Assembly: GCA_023415055.1 (NCBI GenBank)
Contig: JAEZLZ010000038.1
Span: forward strand, 1-22,835
From: Bacillota bacterium
Lineage (GTDB): Bacteria > Bacillota > Clostridia > Lachnospirales > Lachnospiraceae
DNA length: 22,835 bases
Reading direction: 5' to 3'
Made by a program: the position numbers and the translations under genes. Shown in pieces: positions 6,708 to 13,166 of the stretch. The notes under the pieces were generated by a model, which saw only the letters and a program-made list of their open reading frames with translations, did not search any database and was not told where the DNA came from. Position 1 is the stretch's first letter. Every line of letters starts with the position of its first letter.

Positions 6708-7886
6708 ATGGTCAAATTCTTATATGAAGAAAATATCATCATGTATGCATTTGCTACGTTGGGAGGATTGGGACTGCTGGTTCGTCTGATCGTGAATCTG
6801 GTGTATCGTCATCTTGTGAAGGAGTCGGAAAACCCGGCGGAAGCAAAAAATAAGCTCCTGAAGTTGATGAAATTAAGATTTGAAGCTTGCTACAGGGCAA
6901 AAATCGGTGTGAATAATGTGGATACTTTTGTGGATAAGAGTGTATTGAAGTATCGATTTTGTGGAGTGTTATTATCCACATGGGATAATTTTTGTGGACA
7001 AGTTCTCTTCCTTAATCTATTAATAGTCCCTGTAAGTGCGGTTTTTGGGGTTGCTTTCGGATGTGGACAAGATGTGGTTATGATGACAGGAGCGGTGGGA
7101 ATTATGACAAGTGCGATTTTGATCCTTGTGGATAAAAGTATCAATCTCTCCGCAAAAAAGAAGATGCTCCGGCTTAATCTGCTGGACTATCTCGAAAACT
7201 TCTGTAAGGTAAGACTGGAGCAGGAAGTCTTCCACCCGGAAGTATATGAGCAGATACGTCGTGAATTTTCCCAGGTTGCAGAAGCAAAGAAGCAAGTGGT
7301 AACCTCTAAGGAAGTAGTTAAGGAGGATCCGAGAGAAGAGCTGAATCGCAGAAAAGAAGCCAGAAGAAAGAAGGAAGAGGAGAGAAAGCTGGCAGCTCAG
7401 AGAAGAGAAGAGGAACAACGGAAGTTGGAAGAGGCTCGCAAGGAGGAAGAGAACAGAAGACTGGAGGAACGTAGACAGCTTGCGGCAAAGCGTCGAGAAG
7501 AGGAGCTGAAACGGATCGAAGAAGAACGGCAGGCTTTGGAAGAGAGAAGAGCAGAATTAAAGAAGCGTTCTCTCGAGAAGCAGCAGACCAGTCAGAAAAA
7601 GGAAGCAGTGAAGGAGAAAGAGGTTATTTTACATAGTCTTGAGGAGGAGTTGAAACCGACACTTGTTAAGACAGATATGAGCACGGTACTTCACGGGCTG
7701 GATGAGATTGCAGCCGGGAATGAAAAGCCTCATCAGGAAAAGGCATTACTTGAGAAGGAAGAAAAAGAGGCGGTAGTACAGGATACCGTTAAGAAAGTAA
7801 AGTCTCAGGGAAAATCTCGCGGCAACGCACAAAGCCTTCAGGAAGACAAGCTGATTGAAGATGTTTTAAAGGAATTCTTCGCATAG
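6708..7886 (+). CDS. Membrane protein with long charged coiled coil, unknown function
   Basis: I do not recognise this 392-residue protein. It has hydrophobic segments at about 11-33, 98-118 and 122-142, so the N-terminal part should sit in the membrane. From about 205 to 305 it is almost entirely Glu, Arg, Lys, Ala and Gln with repeated RREEE/RRLEE strings, a classic long single alpha-helix or coiled coil. The C-terminal tail (about 306-392) is charged and ends in LIEDVLKEFFA. A scaffolding or cell-envelope role is possible, but similarity hits to such coiled coils are unreliable. The start is well supported by GAGAGGGG ahead of the ATG. The coding region between codons 71 and 143 carries six DnaA-box-like 9-mers, listed separately. 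It is followed 79 bp later by pgi. Confidence 0.75.
   Translation: MVKFLYEENIIMYAFATLGGLGLLVRLIVNLVYRHLVKESENPAEAKNKLLKLMKLRFEACYRAKIGVNNVDTFVDKSVLKYRFCGVLLSTWDNFCGQVLFLNLLIVPVSAVFGVAFGCGQDVVMMTGAVGIMTSAILILVDKSINLSAKKKMLRLNLLDYLENFCKVRLEQEVFHPEVYEQIRREFSQVAEAKKQVVTSKEVVKEDPREELNRRKEARRKKEEERKLAAQRREEEQRKLEEARKEEENRRLEERRQLAAKRREEELKRIEEERQALEERRAELKKRSLEKQQTSQKKEAVKEKEVILHSLEEELKPTLVKTDMSTVLHGLDEIAAGNEKPHQEKALLEKEEKEAVVQDTVKKVKSQGKSRGNAQSLQEDKLIEDVLKEFFA
6917..7135. promoter_or_regulatory. Cluster of six DnaA-box-like 9-mers inside a coding region
   Basis: Three sites match the consensus TTATCCACA exactly: 6929-6937 (minus), 6972-6980 (plus) and 7127-7135 (minus). Three have one mismatch: 6917-6925 (TGTGGATAC), 6993-7001 and 7062-7070 (both TGTGGACAA). 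Reading through the rest of the window I found no other exact copy. The sites encode V-D-T/K, C-G-Q and L-S-T in different codon phases, so protein constraint does not explain the shared DNA word. DnaA binding is inferred from the consensus. A titration or regulatory cluster is more likely than an origin because no dnaA, dnaN or obvious unwinding element is nearby. Confidence 0.6.
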
Positions 7887-7907
7887 CATAATTCAAATAG
7901 AAAACAA

Positions 7908-7936
7908 TTGAATAATAAGGTTGACTTTGTTAGAAT
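7908..7936 (+). promoter_or_regulatory. Probable pgi promoter
   Basis: TTGAAT (7908-7913) and TAGAAT (7931-7936) are 17 bp apart. A start near 7943 leaves a leader of about 23 nt holding the ribosome site AAGGAA before the ATG at 7966. Confidence 0.5.
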
Positions 7937-7965
7937 ATAAGAAAAAACGAAAGGAAGTTATTAAA

Positions 7966-9315
7966 ATGGCAAACAAAGTTAGCTTTGACTTTTCAGTTGC
8001 AAAAAAGTTTGTGGCAGATGGCGAGCTTGATATGATAAAGAGTGCTACTGTAGCAGCAAAAGACCAACTTATTCATAGGACAGGCGCAGGAAACGACTTT
8101 CTAGGATGGATCGATCTTCCAATAGATTATGATAAGGAGGAATTTGCAAGAATTCAGAAGGCAGCAGCAAAGATCCAGAAGGATTCTGAAGTTCTTCTGG
8201 TAATCGGCATCGGTGGATCTTATCTTGGTGCCAGAGCGGCAATCGAGTGCTTAAGACATAGTTTCTACAATTCTGTATCCAAAGAGATCAGAAAGACACC
8301 GGAGATTTATTTCTGTGGTAATAATATCAGCAGCAATTATATGAATCATCTGATTGAGGTGATTGGTGACAGAGATTTCTCCATCAATATCATCAGTAAG
8401 TCCGGTACCACTACCGAGCCGGCAATCGCATTCCGTGTTTTCAAGAAGCTTCTGAACGAAAAATATGGAAGAAAAGAAGCAGCAAAGAGAATCTACGCTA
8501 CCACGGACAAGGCAAAAGGTGCGTTAAAGAATCTTGCAACCGAGGAAGGCTATGAAAGCTTTGTCGTTCCGGATGATGTAGGTGGCCGTTATTCCGTACT
8601 TACTGCAGTAGGACTTCTTCCGATCGCTGTCAGCGGTGCAGATATTACAAAGCTGATGGAGGGTGCAGCAAGCATGCGTAATTATTGCTTGAATCAGCCC
8701 TTCGAAGAGAATGATTCCTTAAAATATGCAGCAGTTCGTAATATCCTGCTTAGAAAAGGCAAGAGTATTGAGATTCTCGTTAATTATGAGCCTTCCCTTC
8801 ATTTTGTATCCGAATGGTGGAAACAGCTCTTCGGTGAGAGCGAGGGTAAGGATCAAAAGGGTATCTTCCCGGCATCAGTGGACTTTACAACCGATCTGCA
8901 TTCCATGGGCCAATTTATTCAGGATGGTCAGAGAACCATGTTTGAGACGGTAATTAATGTTGAGAAATCAGCAACTGAGATCATCTTAGAAGAAGAGGAA
9001 GTGGATCTTGACGGCTTGAACTATCTTGCCGGCAAGAGCGTTGATTTTGTTAACAAGAGTGCAATGAAGGGTACGCTCCTCGCACATACGGACGGGAATG
9101 TTCCGAATCTGAGCGTGACAATACCGGAACAGAATGAATTCTATCTCGGCGAATTGTTCTACTTCTTCGAGTTCGCCTGCGGCGTCAGCGGATACCTGCT
9201 TGGTGTGAATCCTTTCGATCAACCGGGTGTTGAGAGCTATAAGAAGAACATGTTTGCTCTTCTTGGTAAACCTGGCTTTGAAGCTGCGAGAGAAGAATTA
9301 TTAAAGAGACTATAA
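7966..9315 (+). CDS. pgi: Glucose-6-phosphate isomerase
   Basis: The enzyme interconverts glucose 6-phosphate and fructose 6-phosphate in glycolysis and gluconeogenesis. The 449-residue protein is the usual length for the short Gram-positive form and has two SIS-type sugar-binding halves. Landmarks are GIGGSYLGARA (81-91), the phosphate-binding SKSGTTTEP (144-152), signature 1 DDVGGRYSV (203-211), the catalytic glutamate in GESEGKDQKG (Glu291), His312, and signature 2 GYLLGVNPFDQPGVESYKK (409-427) with Lys426. ATG 7966 is preferred over the in-frame TTG at 7921: it has AAGGAA at good spacing, it matches the family N-terminus, and the TTG lies within the predicted promoter. It has its own promoter and a strong hairpin downstream. 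Fructuronate and hexose flux from the downstream uronate genes would enter nearby pathways, but no direct operon link exists. Confidence 0.97.
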   Translation: MANKVSFDFSVAKKFVADGELDMIKSATVAAKDQLIHRTGAGNDFLGWIDLPIDYDKEEFARIQKAAAKIQKDSEVLLVIGIGGSYLGARAAIECLRHSFYNSVSKEIRKTPEIYFCGNNISSNYMNHLIEVIGDRDFSINIISKSGTTTEPAIAFRVFKKLLNEKYGRKEAAKRIYATTDKAKGALKNLATEEGYESFVVPDDVGGRYSVLTAVGLLPIAVSGADITKLMEGAASMRNYCLNQPFEENDSLKYAAVRNILLRKGKSIEILVNYEPSLHFVSEWWKQLFGESEGKDQKGIFPASVDFTTDLHSMGQFIQDGQRTMFETVINVEKSATEIILEEEEVDLDGLNYLAGKSVDFVNKSAMKGTLLAHTDGNVPNLSVTIPEQNEFYLGELFYFFEFACGVSGYLLGVNPFDQPGVESYKKNMFALLGKPGFEAAREELLKRL

Positions 9316-9347
9316 TTTGAGTAAGTATAATTAAATACAGAGAATTA

Positions 9348-9406
9348 TGGGGCTGTCGCAAAATATTATCTATCTTCTAAAGATAAACCTTAGTGCGACA
9401 GTCCCA
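9348..9406 (+). terminator. Long compound hairpin after pgi
   Basis: A 13-bp outer stem (9348-9360 with 9394-9406, one G-U pair) encloses an inner 6-bp hairpin TATCTT/AAGATA (9371-9376/9380-9385). The T tract after it is weak (TTATATT). It probably ends pgi transcription. The arms GGGGCTGTCGCA/TGCGACAGTCCC resemble words common in dispersed palindromic repeats and IS ends, so a repeat family copy is an alternative. Confidence 0.6.
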
Positions 9407-9471
9407 TTATATTCTGTAACAATAAGTAGATTTCAGAGTATAATGTAATATATCCTTTGCAATAAATATGA

Positions 9472-9660
9472 TTAACTACGAGGATAAATGATGGCAGTAA
9501 TCCTAGGATCCGGATACATATCTTTGAGAATTCGCAACCGAATCCCTTTTACCTCTTGAAGAGCGTGAATATTACTGACCTGATAAATTACATGAACATT
9601 CGGCTGCTTAACATAGATATGACAAAAGGCTGTTGGATAACGAATCCCGGTGGGAAAGCG
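9472..9660 (-). pseudogene. Start-less coding-like fragment, unknown
   Basis: On the minus strand 62 codons are open between tandem TGA-TAA stops and a TAA at 9472-9474. The last 50 or so read like real protein: CHIYVKQPNVHVIYQVSNIH (first 20 residues of that part), then ALQEVKGIRLRILKDMYPDP and a final RITAIIYPRS. No ATG or GTG start is available at the front; the only candidates are an internal TTG and a late ATG. Its front overlaps the terminator stem at 9622-9678. This suggests the decayed 3' end of a lost gene. I do not recognise the family, and chance openness remains possible. Confidence 0.35.
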
Positions 9661-9678
9661 TTATCAACAGCCTTTTGT
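9622..9678. terminator. Strong bidirectional terminator between pgi and hlyIII
   Basis: ACAAAAGGCTGTTG plus ATAACG (9622-9642, one bulged G) pairs with CGTTATCAACAGCCTTTTGT (9659-9678), making about 20 bp with a 16-nt loop. An A-rich arm and a T-rich arm on opposite ends fit its position between convergent genes. Confidence 0.8.
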
Positions 9679-9691
9679 ATTGTAACTATGC

Positions 9692-10360
9692 TTAAGGCAT
9701 TATAGCTATATAATTATACATCAGTATGAAGTGGCATAAGCTGCCGCCCATAACGAAAAGATGGAAAATTTCATGGGAACCAAAGTTTTTATGACGGTTA
9801 TTAAAGATGGGTAGCTTTAGGGCGTAGATGATTCCGCCAATGGTATATATGATTCCTCCGGCCAACAGCCACTGGAACGCGGCAGAAGGCAGGGAGTTGA
9901 TAATCTGAGTAAAGGCTAATACGCAGGCCCATCCCATAGCGATATATACAACAGAGGAGAACCACTTGGGACAATGAACCCAAAACCCGGTAACAATGAT
10001 TCCAAGAATAGCCAGACCCCAGATGAAAGCCAACATGGTAAGCCCGGTACGACCGCCGAGTACGATAACACAGATCGGGGTGTAGGTTCCTGCAATTAAC
10101 ACATAGATCATCATATGATCGAATTTCTTCAGACGGATGTGAACCTTAAGTGTTCTTCCGAAGGTGTGATAAATGGTACTCGCAACATATAATAAAATCA
10201 TACTGAGGATAAAGACACCCAGGGATAGGATATGAACTGCTGTTGGTTGATGAGCCGCCTTGATTAGCAGCGGAGTGGCTGCAAATAAAGCCATAAGTGT
10301 TCCGATCAAATGGGTAATAGCACTTCCCGGGTCCTTTGCTTTTACTTTTTTTACTGTCAT
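9692..10360 (-). CDS. Hemolysin III / PAQR-family membrane protein
   Basis: The 222-residue protein has seven predicted hydrophobic segments and the conserved residues of the hemolysin III (YqfA/TrhA, PAQR-like) family: His16 in THLIGTLMAL, S61-x3-H65 in ASTIYHTFG, Asp81 in KKFDHMMIY, and the H196-x3-H200 motif of SHEIFHLF. These residues form the metal site in this superfamily. Its role in bacteria is unsettled; membrane homeostasis has been proposed, and hemolysis is a historical name. The ATG at 10358-10360 (minus) has AAGGAG at 8-nt spacing, so the upstream in-frame ATG adding 18 residues is not preferred. The upstream region contains repeated TGTAGT/ACTACA half-sites. A strong bidirectional terminator lies just past the stop codon. 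Confidence 0.88.
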   Translation of the reverse strand: MTVKKVKAKDPGSAITHLIGTLMALFAATPLLIKAAHQPTAVHILSLGVFILSMILLYVASTIYHTFGRTLKVHIRLKKFDHMMIYVLIAGTYTPICVIVLGGRTGLTMLAFIWGLAILGIIVTGFWVHCPKWFSSVVYIAMGWACVLAFTQIINSLPSAAFQWLLAGGIIYTIGGIIYALKLPIFNNRHKNFGSHEIFHLFVMGGSLCHFILMYNYIAIMP

Positions 10361-10393
10361 AAAATCAACTCCTTTTAAAATAGTTGTGATGCA

Positions 10394-10491
10394 TGTAGTG
10401 TTTACCATTTGCATTGAGTTTATACATAATGCAGAATTGATATTGCATGATGTAGTAATTAAAACTACATGTGGTGTGTATTTATACTACA
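10394..10491. promoter_or_regulatory. Repeated TGTAGT/ACTACA half-sites upstream of hlyIII
   Basis: Half-sites lie at 10394-10399, 10451-10456, 10464-10469 and 10486-10491. The central pair forms ATGTAGT-n7-ACTACAT (10450-10470). ACTACATGTGGT (10464-10475) is also close to a BlaI/CopY-type dyad. The arrangement looks like an operator region between the divergent hlyIII and DUF951 genes. The binding factor is unknown. Confidence 0.4.
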
Positions 10492-10542
10492 ACACATTAC
10501 TAAAAAATGCAAGTTAAAATTTTATTTTTCTAAATAAAAATA

Positions 10543-10554
10543 ATATGTTATACT
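10543..10554 (+). promoter_or_regulatory. Extended -10 promoter ahead of the DUF951 leader
   Basis: TG-T-TATACT (10546-10554) is an extended -10 element in a very AT-rich stretch. The -35 region (near 10526-10531) is weak. The predicted transcript start is near 10561. Confidence 0.45.
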
Positions 10555-10560
10555 ATTATA

Positions 10561-10742
10561 TAAACACGCAAAAAGAAGCAAGTGAGCGTCTGATAACGAA
10601 CAAAGCTCGCTTGAGAGGCTATCGGATCCTCATGTAACTTCATAGTGTGCTATGAAAGCAGCATGAGAATGTGACGCTTTCATAATAGAATTAAGCGAGA
10701 GAGATAGTTGACCTTAGCAAGACAGAAAGACAGGTGTCTGAT
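10561..10742 (+). ncRNA. Structured leader upstream of the DUF951 gene
   Basis: About 180 nt separate the predicted start from the DUF951 ATG. Hairpin A pairs CAAGTGAGC (10579-10587) with GCTCGCTTG (10605-10613). Hairpin B has an outer CTCATG/CATGAG (10629-10634/10662-10667) and an inner TTCATAG/CTATGAA with a 4-nt loop (10639-10656). GCGTC (10586-10590) can instead pair with GACGC (10673-10677), closing around hairpin B and excluding hairpin A. I do not recognise a known riboswitch. It may be a leader with alternative folds or a small RNA. Confidence 0.4.
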
Positions 10743-10931
10743 ATGGATTTAAATGTTGGGGAAATCGTAAAATTAAAAAAGCAGCATCCCTGCGGAAGCT
10801 GCGAATGGGAGATACTGCGTGTAGGAATGGATTTTCGCCTCAAATGCATGGGTTGCGGACATCAGGTTATGCTGCCGAGAAAGCAGGTAGAGAAAAACAT
10901 CAAGCAGGTAAGGAAGCCGTCTGCATCGTAG
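10743..10931 (+). CDS. DUF951 family small protein
   Basis: The 62-residue protein matches the DUF951 pattern: VGEIVKLKKQHPCGSCEWEILRVG, then FRLKCMGCGHQVMLPRKQVEKNIKQV. CGSC (about 17-20) and CMGC (about 35-38) could form a zinc knuckle. The family is widespread in Firmicutes and its function is unknown. ATG 10743 is chosen over the in-frame GTG at 10734 because AGGTG (10732-10736) gives correct spacing and because family members begin at this methionine. The HAD phosphatase starts 17 bp downstream, so the two are likely co-transcribed from the structured-leader promoter. Confidence 0.88.
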   Translation: MDLNVGEIVKLKKQHPCGSCEWEILRVGMDFRLKCMGCGHQVMLPRKQVEKNIKQVRKPSAS

Positions 10932-10948
10932 AGTGGAAAGGGTAAGCT

Positions 10949-11593
10949 ATGGATTATATATTATTTGATTTAGATGGGACGATTACGAATCCCAAGCTGG
11001 GTATTACAAAGTCGTTTCAGTATGCGTTAAATTCCAGGGGTATTGTTATCGAGAATCTGGATGATTTAACGAAGCATATCGGACCGCCGATGCATCAATC
11101 AATGAAGGAATACGGCTTTAACGATGAAGAAGCAATCGAGCTGATCGATAAGTATCGCGAGTATTATTCTGTTACCGGTATCTATGAAAATGAAGTCTAT
11201 GAAGGGATGGAGGAGCTGTTTCAACGCTTAAAGCAGTCGGGTAAGAAGCTATATACTGCCACCTCCAAGCCGGAACAATTTGCGAAGATTATTATGGAGC
11301 ATTTCGGACTCGATTTGTATTTTGATGATATCTGCGGAGCTACGATGGATAGCAGCCGCTCAGAGAAAGCGGACGTCATCCGTTATGCTCTTGAGAAGAA
11401 TGGTATTACAGATTTAAGTAAGGTAGTTATGATTGGTGATCGTAAGCATGATATCGAGGGAGCGAATAAGGTAGGTATCGCCTCCATCGGAGTATTGTTT
11501 GGGTATGGCAGCAGACAGGAGCTGACGATCGCCGGTGCGGATCGAATCGCCTCAACTGTGGACGAGATCTTTGATTTAATTATGGATATGTAG
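10949..11593 (+). CDS. HAD-family phosphatase (phosphoglycolate phosphatase-like)
   Basis: This 214-residue HAD hydrolase should remove phosphate from a small metabolite in the cytosol. Motif I is FDLDGT (6-11) with nucleophile Asp7 and Asp9. Motif II is the TATSKPEQF segment (about 109-117), the conserved lysine is in SEKADVIRYALE, and motif IV is VMIGDRKHDIEGA. A helical cap with IGPPMHQSM lies between motifs I and II, placing it in the Gph/PgmB subfamily (COG0546-like). The substrate cannot be told from sequence; phosphoglycolate, other sugar phosphates and nucleotides are all possible. It sits 17 bp after DUF951 and 68 bp before exodeoxyribonuclease III, with a small hairpin in the latter gap. 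Confidence 0.88.
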   Translation: MDYILFDLDGTITNPKLGITKSFQYALNSRGIVIENLDDLTKHIGPPMHQSMKEYGFNDEEAIELIDKYREYYSVTGIYENEVYEGMEELFQRLKQSGKKLYTATSKPEQFAKIIMEHFGLDLYFDDICGATMDSSRSEKADVIRYALEKNGITDLSKVVMIGDRKHDIEGANKVGIASIGVLFGYGSRQELTIAGADRIASTVDEIFDLIMDM

Positions 11594-11614
11594 AGAGATG
11601 CAAAGGACAATAAA

Positions 11615-11635
11615 GGCTTACACAACCGGTAAGCC
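11615..11635 (+). other. Small hairpin before the exodeoxyribonuclease gene
   Basis: GGCTTAC (11615-11621) and GTAAGCC (11629-11635) form a 7-bp stem with a 7-nt loop. No T run follows, so it is an unlikely terminator. It may affect mRNA processing between the phosphatase and the nuclease genes. Confidence 0.35.
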
Positions 11636-11661
11636 AACCGTTTAGAAAGGAATGAAGGGGT

Positions 11662-12429
11662 ATGAAGCTGATATCGTGGAATGTGAATGGCTTGCGTGCT
11701 TGTTTAAATAAGGGTTTTGAAGATTTCTTCCGACAGGCGGATGCAGATGTATTCTGCTTACAGGAGACAAAGCTGCAACCGGAGCAGGTGGAGATTGCAT
11801 TTGAAGGCTATCACCAGTATTTTAACTCAGCGGTAAAGAAGGGCTACTCAGGTACAGCGGTATTTTGTAAGCAGGAGCCGGTTTGCGTTACCTTTGATAT
11901 GGGAATTGAGAAGCATGATAGTGAAGGCAGGGTTATTACCGTAGAATTTGAAAAGTTTTATGTGGTAACGGTCTATACCCCGAATTCCCAGAAGGAGCTG
12001 GCGAGACTACCTTACCGTATGGAATGGGAAGAAGACTTTCGGGAGTACCTTCTTAAGCTCAATGAGAAGAAACCGGTAGTTGTCTGCGGCGATCTGAATG
12101 TGGCTCATAAGGAAATTGATATCAAGAACCCGAAGTCGAATACGAAGAGTGCCGGCTTTACCATGGAAGAGAGAGATAAGATGACAAAGCTCTTAGATAG
12201 CGGCTTTGTTGATACGTTTCGCTATAAATATCCAGAAGCAAAGGATGTTTATACCTGGTGGTCTTATATGTTTCATGCGAGAGAAAAAAATGTGGGATGG
12301 CGTATAGACTACTTTTTGGCGAGCGAACAGCTCAAGGAGCACATAACGGATAGCCTTGTTTATATGGATGTTATGGGCAGTGATCATTGTCCGGTAGGTC
12401 TGATCTTAGAGGATAAATGGGATCATTAA
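11662..12429 (+). CDS. xth: Exodeoxyribonuclease III / AP endonuclease
   Basis: The 255-residue protein is a member of the exonuclease-endonuclease-phosphatase fold and should cut DNA at abasic sites and trim 3' blocks during base excision repair. Conserved residues are visible: N7 in ISWNVNGLRA, the metal ligand E35 in LQETKLQ, Y105 in VVTVYTPNS, D144 and N146 in CGDLNVAH, WWSY at 199-202, D216 in GWRIDYF, and the terminal GSDHCPV with D241-H242. The length is typical of the ExoA/Xth group. An AAAGGAATGAAGGGG stretch supplies the ribosome site. It follows the HAD phosphatase by 68 bp and precedes the cyclase-family gene by 45 bp, suggesting one transcript without an obvious shared pathway. 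Confidence 0.95.
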   Translation: MKLISWNVNGLRACLNKGFEDFFRQADADVFCLQETKLQPEQVEIAFEGYHQYFNSAVKKGYSGTAVFCKQEPVCVTFDMGIEKHDSEGRVITVEFEKFYVVTVYTPNSQKELARLPYRMEWEEDFREYLLKLNEKKPVVVCGDLNVAHKEIDIKNPKSNTKSAGFTMEERDKMTKLLDSGFVDTFRYKYPEAKDVYTWWSYMFHAREKNVGWRIDYFLASEQLKEHITDSLVYMDVMGSDHCPVGLILEDKWDH

Positions 12430-12474
12430 TATAATTCCGCGGTGCGGCAATCTGTATGGAAGGGTAATCTTTCA

Positions 12475-13062
12475 ATGAAAATATATGATATTACACAAGA
12501 GATATTCAGCGGTAAGGTCTATCCGGGGGATTCACCTCCAACCTACGACAGAGTGGCGGATATGTCGAAGGGCAGTCTCTATAATCTGACGAACCTGTCT
12601 CTGGGAGCTCACAATGCTACTCATGTAGATGCCCCCTTTCATTTTATTGAACAGGGTAAGACGATCGAACAAATCGAGCTTACAAGCTGTATCGGAACTT
12701 GTACGGTTGCAGATCTTTCAGGACTGAGTATGGAGACACTCCGGGAATTGCTTGGGAGCTGCCAAAAACGTTTGTTGGTTAAGGGTAAGACAGAGATCAC
12801 ACATACGATGGCGAAGCTATTCAACGAGTTCGGGATTATACTAGTCGGAGTTGAGACGCAGAGCGTAGGACCGGAAGGAGCACCGATGCAGGTACACCTG
12901 GAATTGCTGGGGCGAGAAGTTGTTTTACTGGAAGGGCTATTTCTGGATGAAGTGGTCCCAGGAAATTATTTTCTATTTGCGGCACCGATTAAACTTGGCG
13001 GGTGTGATGGGGCACCCTGCAGGGCGGTGCTGCTTGAATGCATGACAAAGGAAGGCTCGTAA
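12475..13062 (+). CDS. Cyclase-family metal hydrolase (kynurenine formamidase-like)
   Basis: The 195-residue protein belongs to the cyclase family (PF04199 type), which includes arylformamidases, isatin hydrolases and polyketide cyclases. The metal-binding signature H46-x3-H50-x-D52-x3-H56 is intact in GAHNATHVDAPFHF. The C-terminal GGCDGAPCRAVLLE is also typical. The physiological substrate is unknown; no tryptophan-degradation genes are nearby, so kynurenine formamidase activity should not be assumed. ATG 12475 is preferred to the in-frame GTG at 12442 because the family N-terminus (MKIYDITQEI) begins there and AAGGG precedes it. It is probably the last gene of the DUF951-phosphatase-xth run, as the next gene has its own promoter. 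Confidence 0.85.
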   Translation: MKIYDITQEIFSGKVYPGDSPPTYDRVADMSKGSLYNLTNLSLGAHNATHVDAPFHFIEQGKTIEQIELTSCIGTCTVADLSGLSMETLRELLGSCQKRLLVKGKTEITHTMAKLFNEFGIILVGVETQSVGPEGAPMQVHLELLGREVVLLEGLFLDEVVPGNYFLFAAPIKLGGCDGAPCRAVLLECMTKEGS

Positions 13063-13081
13063 AGCATACAAGATCTATCGA

Positions 13082-13109
13082 TTGACAAAATGGTACTTGT
13101 AATTATTAT
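13082..13109 (+). promoter_or_regulatory. Promoter of the HD-GYP gene
   Basis: A perfect TTGACA (13082-13087) is followed after 16 bp by TATTAT (13104-13109). The gene begins at 13167, giving a leader of about 50 nt. Confidence 0.6.
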
Positions 13110-13166
13110 AGTAAATAAGTATACTAAATTTTGCAGATACTAAGGAGAGCGGAGGGTGGATATATA

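Noticed and set aside
6917..7135. Chromosomal replication origin at the DnaA-box cluster
   Set aside because: No dnaA, dnaN, rpmH or gidA-type neighbours and no AT-rich repeat unwinding element were seen; the sites lie in a coding sequence.
7921..7965. TTG start for pgi giving 15 extra residues
   Set aside because: It overlaps the predicted promoter, and the ATG at 7966 has the proper ribosome site and the family N-terminus.
9348..9406. Insertion sequence at the pgi downstream hairpin
   Set aside because: No transposase or target duplication is visible; the segment is only 59 bp and sits where a terminator is expected.
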